Source: Dipteris shenzhenensis
Lineage: Eukaryota > Polypodiophyta > Polypodiopsida > Gleicheniales
Strand: one strand, 5' to 3'
Length of the DNA stretch: 64,000 bases
Assembly (NCBI GenBank): GCA_047967505.1
Contig: CM106540.1
Position numbers and translations under genes: made by a program. Each line of letters starts with the position of its first letter. The first letter of the stretch is position 1. Below are positions 26,201-39,200 of this stretch, piece after piece. The notes beneath the pieces are model-generated. The model had not been told where the DNA came from. It ran no database searches and worked only from the letters and a program-made list of their open reading frames with translations.

Positions 26201-27233
26201 TGCCCAAAGCCATGGCACCGCAGGCACTGACCTGGCTGTCCGGTGACTATCATGCTCTGGGTGATACTGTCGGCACCTGTAACGATCTCGATCACTGCAG
26301 GGAGAGTCGCAGGATCCGCCACAGCCACACGGACTCGGGGAGCTCCTGCCGTGGTCACCGCATCGGCAAAGGTGTCGTGCATAACCCAGCCAAAATGGGA
26401 GCCCAAGTCCCTGACAATCGGCCGCAGCTCAGTAGCAAGCCCTGGAAAAACGAGTGTCACTGGGTGGCGAGGTATACGGAACCGAGTATCGAAATCCGCT
26501 GCGCTGAAACCACGGTACCACGGGACTATCATGATGATCTTCCCATCCACCGATGTGGGGGAACCGGCAACCAGATTGCTCGCAGCTTTCTCACTGGAGA
26601 GTTTGAGCCAGAAGATGCCCCTTCCCATAAGGGCCACCTCCTCAATGTGGCCATCCTCTAGCAAGAGAGTGGACTGGAGCCAGTCCCTGATGGTAGACCT
26701 GGAGGGGGAGTGTCCAATGACTCTACCGTAAACAGAGGTACGAGCAAAGTCACTGGCTACCGCCTGAACACGGGATGATTGTTGCTCTGTCAGGATAACG
26801 CGGTAGGCATCTGGAGAGGGAGGGTCCGACTGGGCCTCCGGATCCGGGCTGGGGGCCGCCATACCGCCAAGACTAACTGCAAGCTTCCGATGAAGAAAAA
26901 CAGGCTGCCACCCAAGAAGGGGATGAAGCGGCGGTGGAGCCTGGGGGTGAGGCGGGCGAGGCGAAATGAAGGGTCGGAGGGGTCGAGGCTGAGGGCGGGG
27001 CGAAGGCTGCGGGGTGCGGGGAGTACGGAAGGGGCGAGAGGGCGGGGGGGGGGGGTGAAGTTGGAATGGCGGGGGTGGAGAGGTGAAGCGGGGGGGCGAG
27101 GGGAGCGGAATGAGGCGGAGGCGGGTGAAGCGAGGGGTGAAGGAGCAGCGAGGGGGCGGGTTGGAGCGGGGTGGATGGCGAGGGAGCAGCGAGGGGCGGA
27201 ATGGCGGAGGCGGGGCGAGGGCGAGGCGGGCTG

Positions 27234-27269
<36 letters not shown>

Positions 27270-30200
27270 AAAAAAAAAAAGGCGACGCGGGATGGAGCGC
27301 GCGGTTAGAGCGGCGGCGAGGGGGGGTTAGAGCGGAGGCGGTTATAGCGGCAGCGAGGGGGGGGGTTAGAGCGGGGGCGAGGGGCGGGGTGGAGCGAGGG
27401 GGCGGGATGGAGCGGAGGTAAGGGGGCGGGATGGAGCGAGGGGGCGGGTTGGAGCGAGGGGGGGAGGGGCGAGGGGCGGGTTGGAGCGAGGGGGCGGATT
27501 GGAGCGAGGGGGCGAGGGGCGGGTTGGAGCGAGGGGGCGGGAAGGAGCGGAGGCAAGGGGGCGCTGCAACCCTCATGGGTCCATAAACATCACTTTGAAC
27601 TAGATAAAGCTTACGTGAAGCACCAACTCTCCCATCCTTGGGAAACGCAGCATGGTGCATCTTACCAAGTAAGCATGGTTCACAAACATGTTTGGTAGGC
27701 TTCACCAGGGCTCCAAAATTAAGGTGTCCAAACCTCTCATGTCACAAATGAGTATCTGCCATGGTAGAATCAATAGCAAAGGCATGTGCATCGGCAAGTG
27801 CAGCATCATCATTTGAACATCTGTCATAAGCATCAAGTTTGTAAAGACCGCTAGACAATATGCCAGTCAAAACCAGGGTAGAGGCATGTGTAACATCATA
27901 CACTGGACACCTCACACCATCAAAAATAACCTGAAAGCCACATGTAGCAATGGCTGAAATAGAAATAAGGTTCCTACTAATGCTTGGAACATAAAGCACA
28001 TGCTCTAGAGTGACAATATCACTAGAGATAGAAGTAAGAGCAACCTGCCTAATACCTTTCACGATATATGATGCATTATTGGCACATGTGACACTGCCCC
28101 TGTCACGGGGGCGTGAAATTCTAAGTACTTTAATGTGCTACAAGACCGCGACAACTTTGGTTTTAAAAGTCCAAGCGTGGGCTTAATAATGTGTAATTAA
28201 CCGCGGCATGGTGTCTAGCACATAAGCGTAATTAATCCCTAGGCCCAAAGGCATTCCATGGAATTAAAAGAGTGGTTGTTGGGAAATGATGATGTGGCAT
28301 TTTTAATGGGCCCCCTAGAGGGCCATGTACCTTCAGTGGCCCCCCTAGAGTTCCAGGTGGCTCTAGTGCCTTCTACATGCTCCTTTGCCATTCCTGGACC
28401 TTCCTGGGCCTTCTAAACTTCACATGTGTGGTTTTCTCTATCATCTTCTCCCTTTGTTGCGATTTTGGACTGGTTTTTCAGCCTCCTTCAGCTGAATTCC
28501 GTTTTTCCTCATAACTCCTCACCCGTTTGGATTCCTCGACTTGCATTTGGCCCGATGGCTTCCCCTCTGCCTCCCCTTCGTGGTGATATGCTTTTCCCTC
28601 CGTGCGTTTGGTAGAACGGCCAGAGCTGATCACTTCTTTTGCTGGTCGAATTTGCAAAAGTGGCTTTTTCTGGACCTTTTTGCTTCTACCGCCTCCTGGG
28701 CCTCTCCTCTTGCAAAGCTACAGCTTTCTGTTGAATTTCGAGTGGTCCCACGCACTGGTTGACTGGTTTTTCTCAGTTTTGGAGGACTTTCCGGCGATGA
28801 AACTTCTCCAAAACCTTCTCAATGCATTCCTCTCTGAAGCACGCTTCTTTTGAGCCCAAGGACTCCCACTTCTTCGTGATTGAAGTGCTTCTTTTCGCAT
28901 TTTTCAGTGGGATTCTTGCTGGTCGGCTCTTGTAAATGCTCTTTCTTCATGCCTTTGCAATCCTCTTTGGCTGAGAATGCAATTGGGCATTGGCTACTAT
29001 GTCCTCTTGGCGATTCAGGACTTGGTTCGAGTTTTCAGGACTTGGTGAGTTGTGATTTTGCTACTGCAATTTCTTTTTGCCATAAGCTATTGGTTGGCCT
29101 CGTGTGCCGCCTCTTTCTTGGCTCACAGGTACCCAAGCAGTGCTACATGAGTCATTCTTTGGTTGGGTACTTTGCTGATTTTATTTTGGAGCTTTGAAAA
29201 GCTTTGTGAATGCCATTTGGAAACCACTCAAAGAGAGTGCAGCTGGGGTGCAGTGTGATTGCATCTGGACAACCAATGGAATTGCACTTGGAAAAGAGAA
29301 TGCCTTTGGGTTGAGCCTATGGGTTAAGTGCACTTATGTGATGGTGTTCTATGCTTGAAAGCCTTGCGAAGCTTAGTGAATTGGGGCTGCGTGCTCAGTT
29401 GCAGGTGAGTCATTCTTTGGTTGGGTACTTTGCTAATTTTATTTTGGAGCTTTGAAAAGCTTTGTGAATGCCATTTGGAAACCACTCAAAGAGAGTGCAG
29501 CTGGTGTGGAGTGTGATTGCATCTGGACAGCCAATGGAATTGCACTCGGAAAAGAGAATGCCTTTGGGTTGAGCCTATGGGTTAAGTGCACTTATGTGAT
29601 GGTGTTCTATGCTTGAAAGCCTTGCAAAGGCTTAGTGAATTGGGGCTGCGTGCTCAGTTGCAGGGAAGGTCTCCGAGATGCAACTTGTAATCATTTCATT
29701 GTGAAATATAAAGAAATACCGAAAGGGGCGCCACGGTGTTTGGGGCCAATCGGGTGCACTTGTCTATGTCTGTTGAGCAGGGGCATTCTAGCCTCCATCC
29801 CTTTTTCAGTCGTTTTGTTTGTGAACAAATGGGTAAATGCCAAATGGTGATCATGCAATGGTTAATGGTTCATAGGTACGTTGAAATGCCGAAATGCGGC
29901 ATCAAAGACCCAAAACGCCGTTTCGGTCGTGCCAGACCTCTCGAAACGTGAAACGGCCCCGAAACGCGAAACGCAGTCTGAAACGGCGATCGAAAACGTC
30001 GAAACGACATCTGAAACACCGTTTCAGACCTGAAACGCCGTTTCAGACCTGAAACGCCGTTTCAGACCTGAAACGCGTCGTTTTGGTTGCCGTTTCGGGT
30101 CAGTCCTAAAAAGAGGGCAAAACCATGAAAAAATGACGCCCGCCGTCGCGTGTTTTCGCCCTTCTGCCTGCTACTCTCCCCCCCGATTTCTTGCCCACCT

Positions 30201-33200
30201 GGTTCTCTCCCGAGTCTCGAGTCCCAGCCCTATGAGTGGCTGCTCTTTTGGACACCCGGCTTTGGTCACTGGTGAGCACATTTCCTTTCTCTATGCTTCT
30301 CTTGCCTCAAACATCTTGCTGTTTTTTGGCAGCAACCATTGATTCTTGGCTTTTCCCTTTGAAATTTGATCCATTGCAGCTTGTACAAGTACTCTTTTTG
30401 CTCATGGATATGGCTTCACAAAGCGTTGTCCCTCAGCAAGAGAAGGAGTTCACCCAATCGGATTATTGGTAGAGCCAAGTTGATTTGGTAGGCAAGTATG
30501 ACTCCAAGAAAGGAGGAGCTCGCAAGTTTAGATGTAGATGGTGTGGATTGGAGCGAGGAGGGAACCCTGATAGGGTCAAATGTCATCTTCTTGGCATTAA
30601 GGATGGGGGGATTGGGCTATGCTCCGTAATCTCACCACAAGAGAAAGAAAGGTTGCAAAGAGAGGTTGAAGTATTGCCCACTACAAAAAGGGAAAAGACA
30701 ATGGCTACCACTGGTGTAGGAGCTTCTTCAGGTGCTCATGCAGCACGTGTTCAACAGGCCACTGCATTTCGGAGTCCTCTTCCCTCTGCTACTACGGCTT
30801 CTTCTTCTGCAAGTGCACATGGAGCTCCTGCTAATATTCCTGCTACATCTCGGTCTACTTCACATAGGCAGGGCAGTCTTTACACGTCATGGCATCCGCA
30901 AAGGAAGGCACAAGTAGATGCAGTTGTGGCCCGATTTTTTTACTCCAATGGGATTAGCTTCAATGTTGCTAGATCACCCTACTTCAAAGAGATGGTGTCA
31001 GAAATCAAAACATTTGGATCCACATATACCCCTCCCATATTTGATGCTTTGAGGGGCAAGCTTCTAGAGGATGAGGTGGTGGCAGTTAAGCAAGCTATTG
31101 AACCTGTGAAAGAGAAATGGGTAAAGTATGGGGTAAGTTTGGTTGCAGATGGATGGAGTGATGTGCGAAGTCACTCACTAGAGGGTATCCTTGCATATTG
31201 TAGGGGATCTGCACTCTACATACACTCCATAGAGTGTGGAGTGCAACAAAAAACAGCACCTGTATTGATGCAAATGTGGGAAGATGCAGTGGAATATGTC
31301 GGGCCGTCTAATGTTTTGCAACTTGTTTCAGATGGGGAAAATACCAATAAGGCAGCAGGTGCATTATTGGAGCAAAAGTATCCTCATATCCAGTGGAGTG
31401 CTTGTGTAGCACATTGCTTGAATAATTTATTGAAAGACATTGACAAATTGGATTGGGTCAAGAATGTTATTGACAATGGAAACGAGGTGGTTAACTTCAT
31501 CACACGACATAATTTTTCTCTTGCTTTGTACCGTAAATTTGCCAACAAGGAGCTTTTGAAGTATGCAAAGACAAGATTTGCATACAACTTTTTGATGCTT
31601 CGCAGGCTCCTTGAAATGAGACCTGCACTGAAACAAGTTGTGGCAAGCCCAGAGTGGGATGCATGGCCCACTTCTAGGCAGGCTCTTGGAATTTATTGTT
31701 ATGACTTGTGCATAGGCAGTGATGAATTTTGGGCTGATGCATCTCACATTGTTGATCTATGTGTGCCTATTGTGAAGCTGCTTAACCGAGTTGATGGAGA
31801 TATGCCTTTTCTTGGTAAGGTGTATGAGGGGATGGATCGGATGATTGAGATATCAGAGAAATAGAAAAGGATCCCCAAAGGTTGAGAGAATTGGAAGAGT
31901 TGGCTACGAGCAGATGGAATCAATATTACTCTCCCATGCATGCAGCAGCCTTTGTGTTGGACCCGGAGTTTCAACACAATGCAAGTGCACAACAGAGTGA
32001 TGCAGAGGTTGTTCGTGGTTGGAACCTCACTCTTCAAAAGATGGTACCAACTCTTGATGGACGGCGGAGGATAAAAGACCCATGTATGGATGGCCAGATG
32101 CACAGCATGATAGGTAATATTAACTCATTTTAATTTTCAGATTTTAGAAACTTGTAATTTGTTATTTAATACAAAATTAGAAATCTGAAATTTATGAGTT
32201 TTGGAATTTCAGATTTCGAGTTGGGGCTGTTACATGGTGGGAGGATTATGGAGCTGATTCCCCTGAGCTGCAAAAGCTTGCCATCCGCATTCTAATCCAA
32301 GCTTGCACCTCGTCTTCTTGTGAGCGTTTGTGGAGTAGCTTTGCCCATATCCACACAAAGAAGAGAAATCGTCTGCGAACGCAACGGGCCAATGATCTTG
32401 TCTTTGTTAATGCAAACTTGCGTTCGCTTAACAAGATGAGACACGAGTATACGCATGACAAATATATTGGATTTCATAGCCCAGATGATGCCCACTCACC
32501 TGATGATGATGATTTGTTAGTAGAGGAGAATGATGATGAGGAGGAGGAGGTAGAGGTTGAGTCTCAGGATGAGGATGAGGATGAGCTTATTATTTGATCA
32601 TATATGATATGATCCTCGATGTAGCCTTTTTTGGGTTTCAGCTTTCTTTTTGTTACTATGACATTTGGGCTTTGAAAGCTGTAGCCTTTTTTGGGTTTCA
32701 GCTTTCTTTTTGTTACTATGACATTTGGGCTTTGAAAGCTGAATTACATATATATGAATCATGATTGGTCTCTTAAATATCATGAATCATGAATCATTTT
32801 TCCATTTTGTAACTTGTTATAGGATTTATAAATTACCCCACCTTGCGTAATTGAAATTTGCATTGTGTGATTGGTAACTGGTTGAACAATGAAACTTGAA
32901 TCTCCAAAGTTCAAAGTTACAATCAATATTAATGGTACTAGGTAGAGCTATAGCTTATTGTGCACTTTTTTTGAAGGTAGAGCACTCTAAATGTGTGTAT
33001 GCATTACTCTAAACCCCCTTTTGTAAACCCCCTTGATGACGTGGCGTTTCCCGTTTCACCCCCTCTCAAAAATCCCGAAACGTTTCCGTTTCCGTTTCCA
33101 TTTCCCCGTTTCCCGTAACTCTGTAATGGTTGTGATATATGCTTTGTGAGCTGTAAATAAGTGCTGAAGTGATTAAAGGTTTAGTTCCACTGCCCTCTGA

Positions 33201-36200
33201 GTGATTAGAGGCCGGTTTCATTGGTTCCATTGCCGGGATACCACACACTCTTTCTCAAGAGGTGGGCCTCGGTAGTTTGGTGGAAGGATATCTTTGCTGC
33301 ACTTTTTGACAGCTGAATATTACAACCATAAACATGGTGAGTACCCATGAGCAAGAGAGCTCCACAACTCCTCAAAGGAGAAGGCAGGAAAGCCTTAATG
33401 ATCCAACTAGTGTACAGCTGCAGGGAGCAACAAGTGAGCTCAACGGTGATACTAGTTCTAGCAGTGAGTCAGATGATGCTACTATGTTGAATGCTCAGCT
33501 TGCAAGTGCAATGACTGCTTTGACTCAACTAGCTCAAAATTTGGCTCAGATTGTGCAAACAAATGCCAAGAAGAAGAAGAAATCAACAAAGCACACATGC
33601 ATCAGCTTCTCATGGCGGACTGCACACTCATGCATCAGTTTCCCATGAGGGACAGCCATCAAAAATGACTCAGAAAGTGACTTCCAAGAGAGAGGGATCA
33701 CCCAAAAGAGCACTTGAGAAAGAGGTACAAAAAGTACAGCCAATGGAACAGTATGAGCAGCCAGCACAAGGCCTTGGTTTGGGTACTTCTACTCCTCAAA
33801 ATAATAATGTGCAGTCCATAAATGTGGCTCAACCACCTCAGCCATAGTTGAGGCAGCAACCTGAATATTTTGGTACAGATTCTATCTTGATGCTATGTTG
33901 ATTTTACCGCCAATTGGGTATAGAAAGCAAGCCATGTATGACAATGTGGGAATGCAGCCAGGCATGCAAGCCACAGCATATGCTCCCATGCCTAATGTTC
34001 AGCCAAGCATGGCTCTCCCTAGTGAAGGGAATGCTGCAAATATACAGCCATCTTTGGGACAGCCAATATCAAATGTATATAAAGAATTTAAGGATGGTGG
34101 TTCTCATGTCAAGTTTGATACATATAATGGAGTACAGGACAGGTACAAAGCCCTCACATTCCTTCAACAGTTTGATGCTGCATTTCTTGGGGGTTTGTTT
34201 ACAGAAGCATCCAAGATGAAGAAGGTTGCCACATTTTTGAAAGGCAATGCACTTAAGTGATACACCAACCTTATGCTTCATGGAGATGCACCTGCTACTT
34301 GGCTGGAATTTAAGCAAGTGTTCTCTTTTGCTTGGCTTACTCCAACTTTTGAAGTTGAATTACTTTCACACTGGCATGACTTGTCATACAAACTTTGCAA
34401 GAATCTTGATGATTACACCCAGAGGTTTTGGGATGTTTTGCTGCCATTGAGCTCTTACAGGCATGTTTCTTTGAAAGAGCAAATAGAGAGGTACTGTTGT
34501 GGATTGCCTAATGAGCTACGTGATTATTGCATCAAAACCAAGGTGGGTTCTATGACTCAATTAATTGAGAAGGCAAGGACAGCATATGCATGGATGCAGG
34601 AGAAGAATTTGGGCTTTATGGACAGCAAGAAAGAAGACAACAAACAGGCTGCCAAACACTAGGATACATCAAATTTGAAAATAAAAATTATGGCAAACGA
34701 CCATTTCAAAAGGGTGGAAAAGCCCAATTCAAAGCTGGTCAAAGGCGTGTACATCCTAATAAACAGCCCCGTACCAAGTTATCTGATGAAGAGAAAAAGT
34801 CACTCATGGAGCAAAACAAATGTTTTATATGCAAAGGAGAGGGACACCGCTCTTATGATTGCCCATTCAAGAAAAGAGATAGGTTTGATGATGATAAGAA
34901 TGGTGATAAACAGGCTGATCGGAAGGGCAAAAGGCCTAAACCTTCCGCAGGACTTCTTCCAGATGTGATTGGGAGTTTGCCACATGCACATGATGAAGAG
35001 GAAATGAAAAATATTGAGATGTGCAGAGCATGGGGAAAAATCAGAAATCAGAATTGTTTGTTTTTCTTTGATTCTGGGGCAAAGGCGAATTTCATAACTC
35101 CTGATATGGCAGGAAGGGTTGGCATCAAGCCTGAGGAAATGGGTCCATCCGGCATGTGTGATATGGCCAACCCTGAACTCAACACACGTGTCACTGCTAT
35201 CATTGGCAAGTTGAGGATGCATATCCAGGGATATCAGGATGCAGAGGACTTCTACATTATGCCTTTGCCAGAGTGTGATGCTTTGCTTGGGATGCCTTGG
35301 ATGTACACGGTGGGGGCTGATGTGCAGATGAGAAACAAGAAGATTTCTTCAACTCATAGAGGCAAAAATCATGTACTTGATGTAAAGTTGAAAGGGGAGT
35401 CCATCCTTGTAGTTTCAGCTTCTTGTATTTCCAATGTAATAAAGCGTTATATTTCAGCGTACTTGATTTTTGTCAAAGAGGACAGCCAACCAGTTCAGGA
35501 AGGCTCTACTCTTTCTGCTTTAGATAGAGAAAGGGCTGCTTTTATTTCAGATTTTCAGGATTGTTTCTTAGATGCACTTCCTCAAGAATTACCTCCCAAG
35601 AGGGCCGAGGATCATCAAATTGATATAATTCCAGGAAGCTCACCGCCTAATATACCTCCCTATCGTGTCAGTAAGGCACAACAGGGAGAGATAATGTCAC
35701 AAGTGAAGGAACTCTTGGAAAAGGAATTAATACAGCCAAGTAATTCTCCTTAGTGTTTCCCTGTGTTGTTTGTGCAAAAGAAGGATGGCAGTTGGAGAAT
35801 GTGTATTGATTATAGGGCTTTGAATAAAGTCACAATTAAGAACCGTTTTCCAATTCCACGCATTGAGGATATATTGGATCGGTTGGAAGGTTCCTCAATG
35901 TTCAGTCGTATTGACCTTAAAAGTGGATACCATCAAATAAGGATACGGCCTAAAGATGTCTACAAGACTGTCTTCCGCACTTCATTTGGCTTATATGAGT
36001 TCCTTGTGATGCCTTTTGGTTTGACTAATGCACCTGCCACTTTCAATAGACTGATGGATAGAATTTTTAGAGCACACGGAAAGTTTGTGGGCACTTTCTT
36101 CGATGACATCATTGTGTTCTCTAAAAATGAGCAGGAGCACAGGAAACACCTCACTATTGTGTTTCAAGAGTTGAAAAGACACAAGCTATTAATAAACACG

Positions 36201-39200
36201 AAGAAAAGTGAGTTCTTTATGCATGAGATTCATTTTCTTGGTCATATAGTGTCAAAGAATGGAGTCAGGATGGATCCTGCAAAAGTTGAGGCCATAAGGA
36301 GTTGGCCAATTTTGAAAAATCTACATGAAGTCGGAAGCTTTCTTGGGTTGTGTTCATACTATCGGAGGTTTATAAAGTACTTTGCAGAAATTGCTTCTCC
36401 CTTGCATGCTTTACAAAAGAAAGCTGTACCGTTTCAGTGGGGACCAAAGGAAAATGTAGCTTTTGAAGAGCTGAAGCAAAAGTTGTGTTCTGAACCCGTT
36501 ATTATCTTGCCAGATCTTGCAAAACCCTTTGCTGTAACTTGTGATGCATGTGGAACCAGCATAGGAGGCACTTTGATGCAGGATGGCGGAGTGGTTGCAT
36601 ATGAGAGTAGAGTTCTCAAAGATGCTGAATTGTACTTGCAGACATACGAGAAGGAAATGTTAGCAGTGATACATGCTTTGACCACATGGAAACATTACCT
36701 TCTTGGAGCTGATTTTTATGTGTAGACGGAACATGAGATGGGCTAACTTCCTCTCAATGTTTCATTTTCAAATTGTACATGTGCCGGGTAACAAAAATGT
36801 CATGGCTGATGCACTTTCTAGGAAACCACAGCCTGAAGCAGTCTCCAAGAAACCCAGTGTTTCAGCAGTGAGCATTGCTTACAACAATGTGTTAGATGTG
36901 ATGAAAGAGTATGTTAATGATGCTGATTTTTCAACTATTTATGATCAGCTTTCTGATGGTCAAAGGCATGATCACTATATGTTGAAAGAGGGTTTCATTT
37001 TGATGCACGGACGACTCTGTGTCACTGATCAGATGCGACAGAAAGTCATAATGGAAAGTCATGCTCCTCCATATGCAGGACATAGGGGAATTACAGCAAC
37101 AATTACAGCAGTGGAGTAATACTTTTATTGGCCATCTTTGAGGAAAGATGTGGAAGAATATGTGAGAACATGCATGGTTTGTCAGAAAGTAAAGTTTGAC
37201 AGGCAGAAGGCACCTGGGTTGTTACACCCTTTGCCAATTTCTTTCACGTACTCCTACTGGACATGATGGATTGTGGACAATAATTTGCAGGTTTAGCAAA
37301 CAAGCCCACTTTGTGCCAGCAAGAAAGAATATTACAGCAGATCAAATGGCCAAATTGTTTTTGCAGCATGTCTTCAAGTATCATGGGATGCCTGAATCCA
37401 TAATCAGTGATAGAGATCCGAGGATGACCAGCCTCTTTTGGAGAGGACTGTTTGAAAATATGGGCACTACGCTGAATTTTTCATCATCTTTTCACCCTCA
37501 GTCTGATGGACAATCGGAGTAGGAAAACTCTACCATCTTGGATATGTTTAAATGCTATGTCTCAGACCACAAAAGCAAATGGGAGCATTATTTGCCTTTG
37601 CTGGAATATGCTTACAATAATACGGTGCACACATCCACAGGTAAAGCACATTTTGAAATAGTGGAAGGTGCCAGGAAGATACCTCCCATTTTGCATACAA
37701 AAGAGAAAATCTTCGAAGCTGATCGTTTTGTGGAAAACCTTGAAGAGGCTTACAAGAAGATCAAATATGCCTTGCAAAGAAGTTAGGACAAGCAGAAAAG
37801 AGCAGCAGATAAGCACTGCAGGGAATTGGTATTCACAGAAGGTGATTGGGTTTTGCTGCGTTTTCAGAAGGCAAGGCTGAAAAATAAGAAAGGCAAGGAA
37901 AGATTGCACACAAAGCTGAACATGCGTTACTATAGTCCTTTCCAGGTTTCTGAAAAGATAAACGAGGTAGCTTACAGGCTGAAGTTGCCTCCGGATTGGA
38001 AGATACATAATGCCTTTCATGTGAGCTTATTAAAGCAATATGATGGAGATATTCCCGAGGATTTACCTGATGAGGTGCAACCTGAAGTGGAAGAACAGGA
38101 TGAACTTCTTGTCCCAGAGCAGATTTTGGCACACTTGGATAGAAAGCTCAAGGGTAAAGTTATCCGTCGCTACTTGGTAAAATTTCAAAATTACCCATCA
38201 CTTGATGTGAAATAGATGGAGGAAGGTGAACTGGTAGATTCACCTAGGATATTGCAGCTTTACCTTGATGCTTTCCAATTAGAGCCGACTGCGGTCCGGG
38301 CTCCTATAGGTAGTTCAGCAGAGCGAGCGTCTGGAGCATTACCTGGTGTTCAAGAGAGGGGTAGCACCTCCACTCCCTCAGTACAGACGGGCTCATCGTG
38401 ATTTCATGAGGTCGCTTGATGACACTGTATGTTTCATCCGAGATACTAAGCTGACAGTATTTTTGCCGTGAGACTTCATGATATTGATGCATCTTGACTA
38501 TTGATCACCGAGGATCACATAGATTTTGAGCAGTGTATATGGATGGATGCATGCCTATCCTAGCCATATTTTCACTGTCTCTGTATACTATAGCTGCGGC
38601 TTTCTTGTATACTCTTTTATGCTATATTTCATGCTTGATCCTCTGTTTTGGGGCAGCAAACTGTGGTTTGTTGTTTCAAGAGAGGGGTATGTCACAGGGG
38701 CGTAAAATTCTAAGTACTTTAAAGTGCTACAAGACCGTGACAACTTTGGTTTTAGAAGTCCAAGCGTGGGCTTAATAATGTGTAATTAAACGCGGCATGG
38801 TGCCTAGCACATAAGCGTAATTAATCCCTAGGCCCAAAGGCATTCCAAGGAATTAAAAGAGTGGTTGTTGGGAAATGTTGAGGTGGCATTTTTAATGGGC
38901 CCTCTAGTGGTTGTTGGGAAATGTTGAGGTGGCATTTTTAATGGGCCCCCTAGAGGGCCATGTACCTTCAGTGCCCCCCCCTAGAGTTCCAGGTGGCTCT
39001 AGTGCCTTCTACATGCTCCTTTGCCACTCCTGGACCTTCCTGGGCCTTCTAAACTTCACATGTGTGGTTTTCTCTATCATCTTCTCCCTTTGTTGAGATT
39101 TTGGACTGGTTTTTCAGCCTCCTTCAGCTGAATTCCGTTTTTCTTCATAACTCCTCACCCGTTTGGATTCCTCGACTTGCGTTTGGCCCGATGGCTTCCC

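Larger units (their letters stand above)
20316..27562 (-). mobile_element. Complete LINE-A (copy 3), ORF1+ORF2 open
   Basis: A 7,247-bp minus-strand non-LTR retrotransposon inserted into the copia integrase region. It is framed by a perfect 14-bp duplication, has a poly(A) end (nine T on the plus strand at 20,316-20,324), a 119-bp 3' UTR, ORF2 of 1,463 codons, an overlapping ORF1 of 676 codons and a ~700-bp GC-rich repetitive 5' region. No stop or frameshift interrupts either ORF. By domain content (CCHC ORF1; endonuclease, RT and zinc finger in ORF2; no RNase H seen) it resembles plant L1-type LINEs. Intact ORFs and a perfect duplication mean a young insertion; whether it is active cannot be told from sequence. 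It is antisense to the host gene. Confidence 0.93.
29871..33123 (+). mobile_element. hAT-superfamily DNA transposon, 3,253 bp
   Basis: Bounded by the perfect 8-bp duplication TAATGGTT, the length hAT elements make. The termini are imperfect inverted repeats: CATAGGTACGTTGAAA at the left, CAGAGTTACGGGAAAC at the right (reverse complement). Subterminal regions are crowded with AAACGG/CCGTTT hexamers: 29,915-30,100 on the left and 33,045-33,115 on the right. The maize Ac transposase binds AAACGG motifs in the same location. It encodes a BED-finger/hATC transposase with disabling changes. A 60-bp segment is exactly duplicated at 32620-32679 and 32680-32739. It sits in the 5' LTR of the gypsy element. 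Confidence 0.93.
28101..33220 (+). repeat. Gypsy element 5' LTR, split by hAT
   Basis: Starts TGTCACGGGGGCGTGAAATT and ends GGCCGGTTTCA, both matching the 3' LTR at 38690-40336. Without the hAT and its extra 8-bp duplication it is about 1.86 kb, longer than the 3' LTR because a 258-bp segment is repeated in tandem (29148-29405 and 29406-29663). By eye there are about ten mismatches in the first ~225 aligned bases between LTRs, so the insertion is not recent. Short open frames inside it are not genes. Confidence 0.85.
33221..38689 (+). mobile_element. Ty3/gypsy internal region
   Basis: Holds gag, protease, RT, RNase H, integrase and a chromodomain-like end in Ty3/gypsy order, between LTRs 28101-33220 and 38690-40336. 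A polypurine tract, AAGAGAGGGGTA, lies at 38,679-38,689 just before the 3' LTR. The coding region carries stops and a deletion in integrase, so it is dead. Confidence 0.9.

Noticed and set aside
25750-26661. 303-codon + strand frame opposite LINE ORF1
   Set aside because: Arg/Gly-rich shadow of the Pro-rich ORF1 on the minus strand; no motif of its own.
26779-27421. Arg/Gly/Glu-rich + strand frames over the LINE leader
   Set aside because: Low-complexity translation of GC-rich repeats and (GA)n.
28426-29200. Several 60-105-codon + strand frames, repeated at 39,062-39,650
   Set aside because: Both sets lie in the two gypsy LTRs; no domain, and differences between copies are not those of a protein under selection.
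33222-33239. Initiator tRNA-Met primer site for the second gypsy element
   Set aside because: The sequence TGGTTCCATTGCC does not match TGGTATCAGAGC; kept as an unassigned primer site.
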